NCBI RefSeq assembly: GCF_023243115.1
Contig: NZ_CP085081.1
Coordinates: 3,486,001 to 3,550,000, forward strand
Length of the DNA stretch: 64,000 nucleotides
From: Sediminicoccus sp. KRV36
Lineage (GTDB): Bacteria; Pseudomonadota; Alphaproteobacteria; Acetobacterales; Acetobacteraceae
Reading direction: 5' to 3'
A model generated the notes under the pieces. That model saw only the letters and a program-made list of their open reading frames with translations. It was not told the origin of the DNA and did not search any database. The position numbers and the translations under genes are program-made. Every line of letters starts with the position of its first letter. Position 1 is the stretch's first letter. Shown here piece by piece: positions 1 to 9,160 of the stretch.

Positions 1-3000
1 GGGCCGCCTCGCGCGCCTGGACCAGCCCCGATTCGGTGCCACGGCGAACTTCCTCGCGCTCCCGCGCGCGCGTCTCGGCCGCGTCCAGCGCGGCGCGGGC
101 GCTGGCATGGGCGGCTTCGGCCGCTTCCAGGCGGCGGGTGGCCTCGGCGGCCGCATCTGCCACGCGCTCGGGCAGATGGGCGGCCGCCTCGCGCCGGGCC
201 AGGGCATCGGCGCGGCGGGCTTCAAGCCCGGCCAGCCGCGTCGCCGCATCGGCCAGGCGTTGGCCCCAGGCCGTACGCTCCGCCAGCGCGGCCTCACGCC
301 GGGCGGCGAGGCCCTCGCGCTCGGCCCGCAGCGCCATGGCCCGGCCACGCATTTCGGCAGCACGGCCCCGAATGCCGGCCAGGGCGAGCCGGGCCTGATC
401 CACCGCCGCCCGTGCCTCCGCCAGATCGGGCAGGGCTTGCCGTGCGGCGCGCGCGGCGGCCAGGGCGGAATCGGCCTCTGCCGATTCGGCGGCAAGGCGC
501 TCCTGCTGCGGCGCCAGGGCGGCCAGTTGTGCCTGGGCCGCATTGTGGCGGCTGCGCAGGGCGGCCTGTTCGGCCCGCTTGCGCGCCAGGGATGCCTCGG
601 CCTCGCGGCGGGCTTCGCGCGCGGCGGTTTCGGCCGACTGGGCGCGCTGCGCTTCCTGTGCCTCGGCCTGAAAGCCGACCAGGGCGGGCGTGGCGGCGAG
701 CAGCGCTTCCGCTTCCGTCAGCGCGGCCTGGGCTTCGCTGGCTTCCTCGGCGAGGCGCTGCGTCTGGGCGTTATGTTCGGCCAGCCGGCGCTCGGCCGCG
801 TCCAGCCTTGTGGCGAGTTCGGCGGCGCGCGCGGTGGCGCGGGAATGGGCGGGCTCGGCCGCGTTGCGGGCGGCGCGGGCCTGCTCCTCGGCGGCCTGGG
901 CGCGGTTCTCGGCAGCGCTGGCGGCAGCGCGGGCCTGTTCGGCGGCGCGGGCGGCGGGCGTGGCTTCGGCCAGCCGTGCCTCGGCCTGGCGCAATCGCGC
1001 GAGGTTTTGCAGGCGTGCCGCACCGGCTTTGGCGGCGCCCGGCGCCAAAACATAGCCATCCCAGCGCCACAGCGCGCCGGAACGCGCCACCAGCGCCTGG
1101 CCCGGCCGCAGCTCCACCTGCAGCGCGGCGCCCTCCTCCACCAGGCCGATCTGCGACAGGGCGCGGGCCAATTCGGCTGGCGCGCCGACCAGGCCGGCCA
1201 GGGGAGCGGCTCCTGCCGGCAAGGGCGGGGCCGATTCCAGCGGCGGCAGGGCGCGCCAGAAGCGGCTGGCGCCGGAGCCACGCCCACCTTCCAGCCCTTC
1301 GCCCAGCGCGGCCCCCAGAGCGGCTTCCAGCCCTTCCGGGATGGTCAGCGTGCGAGCGATCGGCTCAGCCTCACCGGCGGCATCCCCAGTGGCCGCGCGC
1401 AGCCCCTGCAACTCGGCCTTGAGGCGGGATTCGGCGGATTGGGCGGCGGCCTCGGCAGCCCGGGCGGCGGCGGCTTCGCGGGCAGCTGCCTCACGCAGGG
1501 CGCGGGCGGCGGTCAGGTTGGCTTCGGCCTCGCGCAGGGCCGCCTCGGTCGCGATGGCGACGGCACGCGCTTCGGGCAGCAGGGCGGCATCAGGCGATGG
1601 GGGGGCCGCGCGGCGCGCGGCTTCCTCCCGGGAACGGACCGATTGCAGGCGCTGGCCCGCGGCGTTGCGGGCGCGCTCGGCGGCGCTGCGCTCGATTTCG
1701 GCGGCGCGGGCGGCGTCACGCGCGGCATTGGCGCGGCGCTCCGCCTCGGCGCGGGCACGCTCGGCCGTCTCGAAGCCCACACGGGCGGCTTCAAGCGCCG
1801 ATTCAGCCTCCGAAAGAGCCGAATCCGCCGCATCCAGCGCCGCGATGGGCACGGATTGAGCCTCCGCCGCCACCCGCTGCGCGAGGATTTGCGCCACCTG
1901 CTGCGCCAGGCGCCGGGCGCGCTGGTCACTGAAAGCGAGTTCAGCTGCCAATTGATTGGCGCGGGCCGCCAGCGAAGCCGCGGCCTCGGTCGCCGCCTCG
2001 TTGGCTGCCTCGGCGGCGGCGAGTTCACCTTCCAGCCCGGCGGCCTCGGCCTCCGCCGCCTCGATCCGGGCGGGCAATTGCGCCTCGGCCGAGGCGAGGC
2101 CGGCGGCTTCCCGCTGGGCGCGGGTCTCGGCGGCGCGGGCGTCGCGCTCCACGCCGGCGGCATCCTCCAGATCGGCCATCAGCTGGGCGTAGCTTGCCTC
2201 CGCCTCGGCCAGGGCTTCCGCGGCGCGGCCCGCTTCGGCGGCGATATTCTCGGCCTCGACGCGGCGGCGTTCCAGCAGCGTGCGGGCCACACCCTCCTCG
2301 GCGCGCGGCGCCTCGATGGCGGCTTGCGCCGCCTCGGCCAGGCGGCGCGCTTCCTCAGCGGCGGCTTCCGCGAGGCGCAGCGCCTGGGCGCGGCCTGCCT
2401 GGTTCTCCCGCGCCGCCTCGATCGCCGCCTCGGCGCGGGCGACGAGGATGGCGAACCATTCGCCCTCGGCATCGCGCACGAGGCCCGAGAGATTGCGGTA
2501 GCGCGCCGCCTGCCGGGCCTGCTTGCGCAAGGCCTCCTGCTGGGTGGTCAGCTGCGCGAGAAGATCCTCGCTGCGGGCGAGGTTGGTCTCGGCCTGCCGT
2601 AGCTTCAGCTCGGCCTCATGCCGGCGGGCGCGCAGGCCGGCGATGCCCGCGGCCTCCTCCAGCACCGAGCGGCGTTCCTCGGGCTTGGCGCCGATCAGCG
2701 TCGCCACGCGGCCCTGGCTGACCATGCCGGAGGCGCGCGGCCCGCTGGCGAGGTCGGCGAACATGGTCTGCACGTCGCGCGCGCGCACCTCGCGCCCATT
2801 GATGCGGTAATGGCTGCCGGAGCCGCGCTCGATCCGGCGGATCACTTCCAGTTCCGCCGCCTGGTCCATCGGCGCGGGGGCGACGCCCGTCGCATCCTCC
2901 AGGCTCAGCACCACCTCGGCCAGATTGCGGGCGGGGCGGGTCGCAGTGCCGGCGAAGATGATGTCATCCATCTCGCCGCCGCGCAGGCTGCGGGCCGAGC

Positions 3001-3208
3001 TTTCGCCCATGGCCCAGCGCAGCGCCTCCACCACATTGGATTTGCCGCAGCCATTGGGGCCGACAATGCCGGTGAGCCCGGGCAGGACGGGCACCTGCAC
3101 GGGCTCGGCAAAGCTCTTGAAGCCGGCCACGCGCAGGCCGATCAGCGTGGCGGAAAGGCGGCGCGGGGTTGGAAGTTCGCCGGGAAGCTCCGGCGCGGCT
3201 TCACTCAC
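1..3208 (-). CDS. smc: Chromosome segregation ATPase SMC, C-terminal end outside window
   Basis: SMC is the ATPase of bacterial condensin and organises and segregates the chromosome. Reading leftward, the N-terminal head contains the Walker A region GPNGCGKSNVVEALRWAMGE, followed by motifs typical of SMC (SGPRASGMVSQG and EERRSVLEEAAGI). A very Ala/Arg/Glu-rich coiled coil follows. A hinge-like globular stretch lies near nt 1000-1350 (about residues 620-740, with ALWRWDGYVLAPGA), and a second coiled coil is still running at the window edge. At least 1069 residues are present without the C-terminal head, so the full protein should be near 1400-1500 residues, against about 1150-1200 in most bacteria. 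I chose the GTG at 3206-3208; an in-frame TTG lies 8 codons upstream. The gene starts about 33 bp after the DsbA-like gene and is probably cotranscribed with it. Confidence 0.95.
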   Translation of the reverse strand, partial: MSEAAPELPGELPTPRRLSATLIGLRVAGFKSFAEPVQVPVLPGLTGIVGPNGCGKSNVVEALRWAMGESSARSLRGGEMDDIIFAGTATRPARNLAEVVLSLEDATGVAPAPMDQAAELEVIRRIERGSGSHYRINGREVRARDVQTMFADLASGPRASGMVSQGRVATLIGAKPEERRSVLEEAAGIAGLRARRHEAELKLRQAETNLARSEDLLAQLTTQQEALRKQARQAARYRNLSGLVRDAEGEWFAILVARAEAAIEAARENQAGRAQALRLAEAAAEEARRLAEAAQAAIEAPRAEEGVARTLLERRRVEAENIAAEAGRAAEALAEAEASYAQLMADLEDAAGVERDARAAETRAQREAAGLASAEAQLPARIEAAEAEAAGLEGELAAAEAANEAATEAAASLAARANQLAAELAFSDQRARRLAQQVAQILAQRVAAEAQSVPIAALDAADSALSEAESALEAARVGFETAERARAEAERRANAARDAARAAEIERSAAERARNAAGQRLQSVRSREEAARRAAPPSPDAALLPEARAVAIATEAALREAEANLTAARALREAAAREAAAARAAEAAAQSAESRLKAELQGLRAATGDAAGEAEPIARTLTIPEGLEAALGAALGEGLEGGRGSGASRFWRALPPLESAPPLPAGAAPLAGLVGAPAELARALSQIGLVEEGAALQVELRPGQALVARSGALWRWDGYVLAPGAAKAGAARLQNLARLRQAEARLAEATPAARAAEQARAAASAAENRAQAAEEQARAARNAAEPAHSRATARAAELATRLDAAERRLAEHNAQTQRLAEEASEAQAALTEAEALLAATPALVGFQAEAQEAQRAQSAETAAREARREAEASLARKRAEQAALRSRHNAAQAQLAALAPQQERLAAESAEADSALAAARAARQALPDLAEARAAVDQARLALAGIRGRAAEMRGRAMALRAEREGLAARREAALAERTAWGQRLADAATRLAGLEARRADALARREAAAHLPERVADAAAEATRRLEAAEAAHASARAALDAAETRAREREEVRRGTESGLVQAREAA

Positions 3209-3241
3209 GGCCCCTGCGCGCTCCGCGCTCAAGTCCCCGTC

Positions 3242-3841
3242 TCAAGTTCGGGGCGCATCCTGCACCAGACGGGCGAATTGCTCGAAGGGCAGGTTGCCGC
3301 TGTGCATGCGCCCGTTGAAGGCGAAAGAGGGGGTGGCGCGGATCTGGAATTCGCGCTCGGCCGCCACGCGCAGCTCCAGGATGCCGCGCCGCAGCGCCTC
3401 ATCGCCCATCACGGTGTCGAAGCTGGCGCGGTCCATGCCGGCCAGGGCGGCGATGCGGGCCAGTTCGTCAATCTGGCGGCCCTGGGCGAAGGCCCAGCGA
3501 TCCTGCGTCTGGAACAGCGTGCCGATGAAGGCCTCGTAGCGTTCCTCGGGCAGGGCGCGGGCCACGGCGGCGGCGGCGAGGGCCACGCCATCCAGCGGGA
3601 AATCGCGCCAGACCATGCGGATGCGGCCGGTGTTCACCAGCTCCAGCTTCACCCGGGGCCAGACCTGGTTGTGAAACGCCGCGCAATGGCCGCAAGTGAG
3701 CGAAAAGAATTCGGTGACGGTGACCGGCGCGGTGGCCTGGCCCGTGCTGCGGACACCCAGGCGCGGGTCGGCGGCCTGCGCGAGCGCCAGGCCGGGCGCG
3801 CCGGCGGCGATGATACCAAGACTGCGACGGCTGATCTGCAT
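3242..3841 (-). CDS. DsbA-family thiol:disulfide oxidoreductase, exported
   Basis: The product is a 199-residue periplasmic thioredoxin-fold protein of the DsbA/thioredoxin_4 family, expected to form or shuffle disulfides in exported proteins. The N-terminus MQISRRSLGIIAAGAPGLAL looks like a twin-arginine or Sec signal ending in ALAQA. The redox motif CGHC is at about residues 50-53 (SLTCGHCAAFH), followed by an inserted helical domain. The cis-proline loop is visible as ATPSFAFNG. The open frame continues upstream to 3955, but that extension reads like non-coding sequence, so I chose the ATG at 3841 in front of the signal peptide. It lies directly upstream of smc in the same direction, an arrangement common in alphaproteobacteria. 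Confidence 0.88.
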   Translation of the reverse strand: MQISRRSLGIIAAGAPGLALAQAADPRLGVRSTGQATAPVTVTEFFSLTCGHCAAFHNQVWPRVKLELVNTGRIRMVWRDFPLDGVALAAAAVARALPEERYEAFIGTLFQTQDRWAFAQGRQIDELARIAALAGMDRASFDTVMGDEALRRGILELRVAAEREFQIRATPSFAFNGRMHSGNLPFEQFARLVQDAPRT

Positions 3842-4030
3842 GGCCAGGCTCCGGCTGTGTTCCATGCCCCTACAGATGGCGCAGGGGGGGCGGGATGTCC
3901 ATCTTTGGGGCATGGGTGGGGTTTGCCCCCTCACTCGCCCCCCGGCAGGAGACACTGCCCCTGCTCTCTTCGCGACGGGACTGCGGGAAACCGGGCGGCC
4001 GGCGGATATCGAGGGGCAAGGCGCCTTGCG

Positions 4031-4510
4031 TCAGGGTTTCCCCGCAAACACGCCCTTGGCCAGGCGCTCCAGTGCCAGCCGCAACTCCTCGCCGGGCACG
4101 GAATCGAGGCTTTGCGCCACGCGCGGCGGCAACGGACCCGGCGCGGGCCGCTTCGGCCGCATCTCGACGGCGCGCGGCAGCCGCTGGATGAAGGCCAGCT
4201 TGCGCACCACGATTCGCCCCAGATGGCTGTTGATGCGCTGCATCAGCGCGGGCGCGCCCATGCCCAATTCCATCGCCGCCGGCCCTGAGCAGGCCAGCGT
4301 CAAGGTGCCCGCCGAAAGCCGCACGGGCTCCGCCATGCGGGCGATCTCGGGGCCGATGATCTGCGGCCAATCGGCCAGGATCTGCGCCGCATCCGGGCTT
4401 CGCTTGCGAAAGGCCGGGCGTGTCGCGCGCGGAATCAGCGCGCCCAGCTCCTGCGGGCCCGCGAAGACGGATCTGGACAGGAACGGGGCGGGCGTCTCTG
4501 GTTTGGCCAA
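4031..4510 (-). CDS. DUF721 (DciA-like) protein
   Basis: The product is 159 residues of the DUF721 family, which includes DciA, the helicase-loading factor used by bacteria that lack DnaC/DnaI. The core domain (about residues 35-110) has the family pattern ILADWPQIIGPEIA, then PVRLSAGTLTLACSGPAAMEL and INSHLGRIVVRKLAFIQ. No ATG is available at the expected N-terminus; the furthest upstream candidate is the TTG at 4508-4510, and no better start is visible before the domain. That TTG shares base 4510 with the ATG of divergent mutY, so the two coding regions abut with no spacer. The DciA function is inferred from the family, not shown here. Confidence 0.8.
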   Translation of the reverse strand: MAKPETPAPFLSRSVFAGPQELGALIPRATRPAFRKRSPDAAQILADWPQIIGPEIARMAEPVRLSAGTLTLACSGPAAMELGMGAPALMQRINSHLGRIVVRKLAFIQRLPRAVEMRPKRPAPGPLPPRVAQSLDSVPGEELRLALERLAKGVFAGKP

Positions 4511-5538
4511 TGCAACACCCCTCCGCTACCGAATTGCTCGCCTGGTATGATCGCTCGGGCCGCCGCCTCGCCTGGCGCGCCCCCCCGAGCGGGACATATG
4601 ACCCTTACCGCATCTGGGTCAGTGAGGTCATGCTCCAACAAACGACGGTCGCGGCTGTCGGGCCCCGTTACGCCCGGTTCCTGGCGCGCTTCCCCGATGT
4701 GGCGGCGCTGGCCGCCGCCGACTGGTCCGAACTGGCCGAGGAATGGGCCGGCCTTGGCTATTACGCCCGCGCGCGGAACCTGCATGCGGCGGCGCGGGCG
4801 ATTGCGGCGGCGGGCGACTTTCCGGCGGATTCCGCGGGGTGGCGCGCCCTGCCCGGCATCGGCCCCTACACGGCCTCGGCCATCGGGGCCATTGCCCTGG
4901 GTGAGGCGCTGGTGCCGCTGGATGGCAATGTGGAGCGCGTGGTGTCGCGGCTTTTCGCCATCGAGACCCCCCTGCCCCAGGCCAAGCCCGAACTGGGCCG
5001 CCTGGCGGACGGCTTCACCGCGCAGCCCGCCATGCGCGCCCGCCCCGGCGATTTCGCCCAGGCGCTGTTTGACCTCGGCGCCACCATTTGCACGCCGCGC
5101 AGCCCTGCCTGCGCCATCTGCCCCTGGCGCGAGGGCTGTCGGGCCGCGGCACTGGGCGTTGCCGCCGCCTTGCCACGCAAATCGCCCAAGGCAGCGCGAA
5201 CGCCGCTGCATGGCGTGCATTTCGCGCTGCTGGACGCCGCGGGGCGCATCCTGCTGGAGCGCCGGCCGGAGAGCGGGTTGCTCGGCGGCATGCTGGCCCT
5301 GCCCGGCACGCCCTGGCGCGCGGAGCCCTGGGCGGATGCGGAGGCGTTGCAACACGCACCACGCCCCGGCCTCAGCTGGCAGGCACGGCCGGGCCTGGCG
5401 CAGCATGGCTTCACCCACCGCGACCTCACCATGCGGCTGATGGCCGCGCAGGTGCCGGAACTGCCGGAAGGCACGCCACTCGACCAGGCCGCGCGCAGCC
5501 TGCCGAGTGCCATGCGAAAACTGCTCCCGCTGCTGTGA
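4510..5538 (+). CDS. mutY: A/G-specific adenine glycosylase MutY
   Basis: MutY removes adenine mispaired with 8-oxoguanine in base excision repair. The 342-residue product carries the helix-hairpin-helix GPD core: IWVSEVMLQQTTV near residue 36, then LPGIGPYTASAIG with the catalytic-helix region ending in PLDGNVERV. The [4Fe-4S] cysteines are in C-x6-C-x2-C-x5-C spacing (CTPRSPACAICPWREGC). The C-terminal NUDIX-like 8-oxoG recognition domain includes LLGGMLALPGTPW. The open frame extends 30 codons upstream into the divergent DUF721 gene; ATG 4510 fits the usual MutY N-terminus. The gene is convergent with the DUF302 gene, leaving a 9-bp gap. Confidence 0.95.
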   Translation: MQHPSATELLAWYDRSGRRLAWRAPPSGTYDPYRIWVSEVMLQQTTVAAVGPRYARFLARFPDVAALAAADWSELAEEWAGLGYYARARNLHAAARAIAAAGDFPADSAGWRALPGIGPYTASAIGAIALGEALVPLDGNVERVVSRLFAIETPLPQAKPELGRLADGFTAQPAMRARPGDFAQALFDLGATICTPRSPACAICPWREGCRAAALGVAAALPRKSPKAARTPLHGVHFALLDAAGRILLERRPESGLLGGMLALPGTPWRAEPWADAEALQHAPRPGLSWQARPGLAQHGFTHRDLTMRLMAAQVPELPEGTPLDQAARSLPSAMRKLLPLL

Positions 5539-5547
5539 CCGCGGCGG

Positions 5548-6054
5548 CTATTCCGTAGCGCGGCGGGTCAGCCGGGCCAGGAAGGCCTCGGTCGCCGCCT
5601 GGGCCGGCGCGTCCTGCCCGATCCCGTGCCGCGCGAAGATGCGGCTGGCGATATCCTCGCCGCTGCTGCGCGTGACGAAAACCCGGCCCGCATCATCCTC
5701 CCAGACCAGGGCACGCATCGGCAGGTCGAGGGCCAGGGTGGGCTGGGCGCGCATGGCGGGCGTGCCGGCGCCAGGATTGCCGAAGAAGATCACCACGCGG
5801 GGACGCAGGGGCATTTGCAAGGCCGCCGCAACTGCGGCGTGGTCAATTTCGGTGAAGACGACCCAACCGGCCTCACGCACCGCCAGGGCGAAGCGGTCCA
5901 GCGTCTGGCGCAGGGTATGCGCGCTGGCCTGCGTGACCAGCCCGCTGGCTTCCCCCTGGGCGCGCACAGGCACTAGAGCCGGCATGAGCAGGGTGCAGAA
6001 CAGCGCGAGCTGTGCGGCGCGAGACAGCGGATCGGTCATCCGGCGTTTTCGCAC
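5548..6054 (-). CDS. DUF302 domain protein, exported (paralogue 1)
   Basis: A 168-residue protein with an N-terminal signal peptide (hydrophobic stretch LALFCTLLMPALVPVRAQ) followed by a single DUF302 domain. The domain carries the family features: DRFALAVREAGWVVFTEIDHA, then the FFGNPGAGTP turn, then LPMRALVWEDDAGRVFVTR. DUF302 proteins have no settled biochemical activity; they are often found near redox and sulfur genes. A second copy, about 65% identical by eye, lies in the accessory island at 19993-20466. An alternative start is the ATG at 6039. It converges on mutY. Confidence 0.85.
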   Translation of the reverse strand: MRKRRMTDPLSRAAQLALFCTLLMPALVPVRAQGEASGLVTQASAHTLRQTLDRFALAVREAGWVVFTEIDHAAVAAALQMPLRPRVVIFFGNPGAGTPAMRAQPTLALDLPMRALVWEDDAGRVFVTRSSGEDIASRIFARHGIGQDAPAQAATEAFLARLTRRATE

Positions 6055-6717
6055 GCACTGGCGCGAAGGTTACGCGGCGGCATCCAGCGCGCCGCAAAAT
6101 CTTTTCACCAGCGCCGCCCGCATGCGCCATCCCCCGCGTGCTCGATCGCCGCCTCGATGCTGGGCGGCAGTGCCCTTCGCTCATTCTGCCAATCCGGCCG
6201 GCCAACATTCTCAGGATGGAGCCGCCGCGATGAGGCGGTGCGGCGCATCCCGGCGGTCATCTGGGCGCTGGCCCGGTCCCTGAGATGACCATCTGGTTGG
6301 ACGTCTCATGCACCGCGCGCGCCGCTCACGGGGCAGGAAGCAACAGGTTCCGGCAAGTGCCAGGCCAGGGGATCAATCGGCCGGCCGAGGAGCCTGTCCG
6401 AAACATCTCTGGCCGGGGCGGTGTTGTTCCGACTCACGGCCTGGCTTGAGCAAGACCTTGCGCCCCTGGGACGTGGATTGGAGGTGGCTTCTGCCGCCCT
6501 CAGTGCCTGAGTTCGTGCCGCCCGGCCACCCGACGGTGAAGACCACTGAAATGTATGCCGACTGGCTGGTCAGCGCCCCGGAATGAGGCTGCGCCTCTTG
6601 CGTGCCGTCCTGCGGGCGGGCATGTAGGCGCGTAACGGACGCCATTTTCCAGATCCGGCACTAAAGCCGGCACAAGCCCACGAGTGACGAGGCGGGAAAT
6701 GGCGATAAACCGCCGCT
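6055..6717. other. Gene-poor stretch upstream of tRNA-Ser
   Basis: About 660 bp without a convincing complete gene. The only protein-like signal is a short possible integrase C-terminal fragment near 6503-6586, listed separately. The leftward open frames overlapping 6500-7046 are antisense readings of the tRNA and the 176-bp repeat. Confidence 0.6.
6503..6586 (+). pseudogene. Possible tyrosine-recombinase C-terminal fragment
   Basis: The end of an open frame reads PPGHPTVKTTEMYADWL before a stop at 6586. This resembles the last catalytic box of phage-type integrases, where a GH-x-x-[VI]-x-x-T run precedes the nucleophilic tyrosine. Only about 25 residues look like the family and the rest of the frame does not, so if real it is a relic of an integrase. 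The position just before a tRNA-Ser attachment site fits, but the match is short and could be chance. Confidence 0.28.
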
Positions 6718-6976
<259 letters not shown>

Positions 6977-7098
6977 CGAAAATATCCAGGAATAACAAGC
7001 CATTGAGAGCATGCTGCAACCAGGGAATTCGATCTACACTCGACACCCAGGTGATGCTGGCACTGCAATCGGTTCGGATTTTTTGCCTGGCCGCTCAG

Positions 7099-7815
7099 TC
7101 AGTTCACCAGACCGATGACTCGGTTGCCGGTGCTATCCACCCGCATTTCGAGCGCTCGAGACATCGACAGGACGTATGAGGTCGAGCTGCCAAGCGCGAA
7201 CGGGTAAATGATCGGAGCGGAGTCGATATTGGCGACGTTCATCGCATGGCCGGCATTTCTCAGGCACGCCTCGACAAGCCACGCAGCAACCGCCGATCCG
7301 TGCAGATCAATCTCATTGCTGCGAACAATCCGCTTGCCCTGGTTCATTCTCTCGATCGCGCCCCAGTGCGCCTGAGACTGGAGAACCATGTTCGTCATAC
7401 GACGAGTTCCTTCACGCTCACCGTAGATTTCGGCCATCCGCCTGTGAACCTCTGCAGATGTGCAATCGCCCTGCAGCGCTGTCAGCCGACCCACGATCTC
7501 AGCCACTTTCCCGAAAAAGGGATACGTGGCGATGGCCATGCCCCATGTAAGAGCGGTAATGGAAGTGCCGGGTTCCTGTCGATAGATTTGTACACCTCGA
7601 TCTGCGAACTGAACCAAGTCCTGGCGTGGTTCTAGCCACAACCGATTCAGCACCGTTCGGGTCTTTTTCTTGGCAGCGAGACCTACATGCGACGCATCTA
7701 GAAGCCCGGTAAGGTCATCAAGTGCCGCAATGCCAGCCCTCACGCGAAGTGCACCTGCGGCCCAGTCCAATTGAATGAAACGGTCGAATCCAATTTGACT
7801 TACAGACGAACTCAT
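7099..7815 (-). CDS. brxA: Last gene of BREX type 3 remnant, BrxA-like
   Basis: A 238-residue soluble protein following the PglZ fragment with a 4-bp ATGA overlap, which is the position of brxA in the type 3 order brxF-brxC-pglX-brxH-pglZ-brxA. The middle of the protein (LNRLWLEPRQDLVQFADRGV, then LTWGMAIATYPFFGKVAEIVGRL) is helical and looks like a winged-helix region, consistent with the DNA-binding fold reported for BrxA. The name rests mainly on gene order. The frame is intact, but its partners are deleted, so a working BREX function is unlikely. Confidence 0.6.
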   Translation of the reverse strand: MSSSVSQIGFDRFIQLDWAAGALRVRAGIAALDDLTGLLDASHVGLAAKKKTRTVLNRLWLEPRQDLVQFADRGVQIYRQEPGTSITALTWGMAIATYPFFGKVAEIVGRLTALQGDCTSAEVHRRMAEIYGEREGTRRMTNMVLQSQAHWGAIERMNQGKRIVRSNEIDLHGSAVAAWLVEACLRNAGHAMNVANIDSAPIIYPFALGSSTSYVLSMSRALEMRVDSTGNRVIGLVN

Positions 7816-8815
7816 GAAGCATCTCGCATGAAATTTATTTTTACGAACGGGACGACCAGTTCCTCCAGCGAAAGTCCGCCGTGCGCAACAATCTGATCAT
7901 CCTTTGGAACAAATGCCTCCCCGGTCCGGGCGTATAGCGGCAAGAAGTCGGGAGGTAGTCCAGGGATATCAAATCGAAGGGCACCAAATTCTGCTGGCAC
8001 CGATGCCGCGAGGGCTTCGCTGCGATACGTTCGTACTCGCTCGCCCCTGATCTCTGATACGACTCCCTGGCTAAGCCGGCCGATCCCTTTCGCCTCGACG
8101 TTGCCGTGATCCGCGGTGAGATAGATCTGATAATCGTGCTCAGCGAGCAGGAGGAGTAGCGTCTCGACGAAGCCGGTGTCGCACCACGCGCCAATCTGAC
8201 CGGTGATGCCTCGCTTGCCCAACATCGCCCCGTGGACGATTTCATCGATCATGTCGATGACTATGCCGGCGACTTTCGTGGTCGGCCTGGAAATGGCGGC
8301 CTCCAGCTCAGGCAACTGCTCAGTTCGCTTAAGGCTTTTCTGATAAAAGACTTCCGATTTACGCAGGCCGTTGTCTTGCCAAAAGCGCGCCCACAGTGAT
8401 GCCTCCTGCGAGGTGGTATCGATGGAACTTGCGAATTCGCGCGGCTTAAGGCCGGAGAATAATGCCTGCCGCGAGACCGATGTGAGTGTAGGCAACCACG
8501 CAAAGCACGCCCCCTCATCCACTGTAAATCCAGGAACGCGTTCTGCCAGGTACTCGCGGATCTGGATCCACTGGTCCATCGCGAGGCCGTCGAACACGAG
8601 GAGCGCGATGCGCTCCTCCCCGGCGTTGCGGCGCAACGAAAGAAACCGAGGCACGTGATGAACCATGACCGGCCCCTTCGCGGCTGGGAGAGACGGCAGG
8701 TCGGCAAAATGAGCGAAAAGCCAGCCCTTCAAACGCTCGTCGGCGTCGCGCTGCAGCTGCCGGAGCTGCTGTAGAAGTGGCGCTGCGATGGCTGCGTTCA
8801 GACCGTGGAACCTTG
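7812..8815 (-). pseudogene. pglZ: PglZ, C-terminal fragment (BREX type 3)
   Basis: About 334 codons of the C-terminal half of PglZ, the alkaline-phosphatase-superfamily component of BREX phage defence. Family motifs are [22 protein letters not shown] (metal-binding Asp) and TADHGNVEAKG (metal-binding His). The frame runs open from a junction near 8806-8815, where it replaces brxC sequence in another frame. There is no ATG for this part; a TTG at 8730-8732 is the first in-frame start-like codon. Type 3 PglZ proteins are usually about twice this length, so the N-terminal half is missing. Confidence 0.82.
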
Positions 8816-9147
8816 AACTTCCCAGCGATCGCAGCGGCAGCCTCCGCGACCCGGGGGTGCCGGATCATCGAGACATAGGCAGCATCCTCTGCAACAAGCG
8901 AAAGCACCGACATAAGGTGCGACTTACCGGTGCCATAGTTGCCAACGATGAGAACACCTTTGTGGTCTACCGCTTCATCGAATGAGAGTTGGGGGATCAT
9001 GAGTTTTGCGATCCGCTCGGCCATGTCATCGGAAATGACGTAGGTCGAAACCAGCTTCTTCGCTTCGGCTGGGCGGTTGGCGTCGAGCAGCTGAATGACC
9101 GATTCGATCGGCTCGAACTGAATCAGATCCCCATAGCGCATCGGCAT
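8806..9147 (-). pseudogene. brxC: BrxC, N-terminal fragment (BREX type 3)
   Basis: The first 114 or so codons of BrxC, the large P-loop ATPase of BREX. The N-terminus [20 protein letters not shown] and the Walker [12 protein letters not shown] are clear, and family-like sequence stops at about AIAGKFKV. After that the frame continues to 8515 as nonsense antisense to the pglZ frame. Full-length BrxC has well over 1000 residues. The start is the ATG at 9147, or the one at 9141 two codons later, just after the brxF stop. The break marks a large deletion joining brxC to pglZ. Confidence 0.85.
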
Positions 9148-9160
9148 CCAGTCTTTCCCT

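Noticed and set aside
107-2602. 831-codon plus-strand open frame
   Set aside because: Antisense of the smc coiled coil. The low-complexity Gly/Arg/Ala composition is what GC-rich antisense frames produce, and the minus strand encodes unmistakable SMC motifs.
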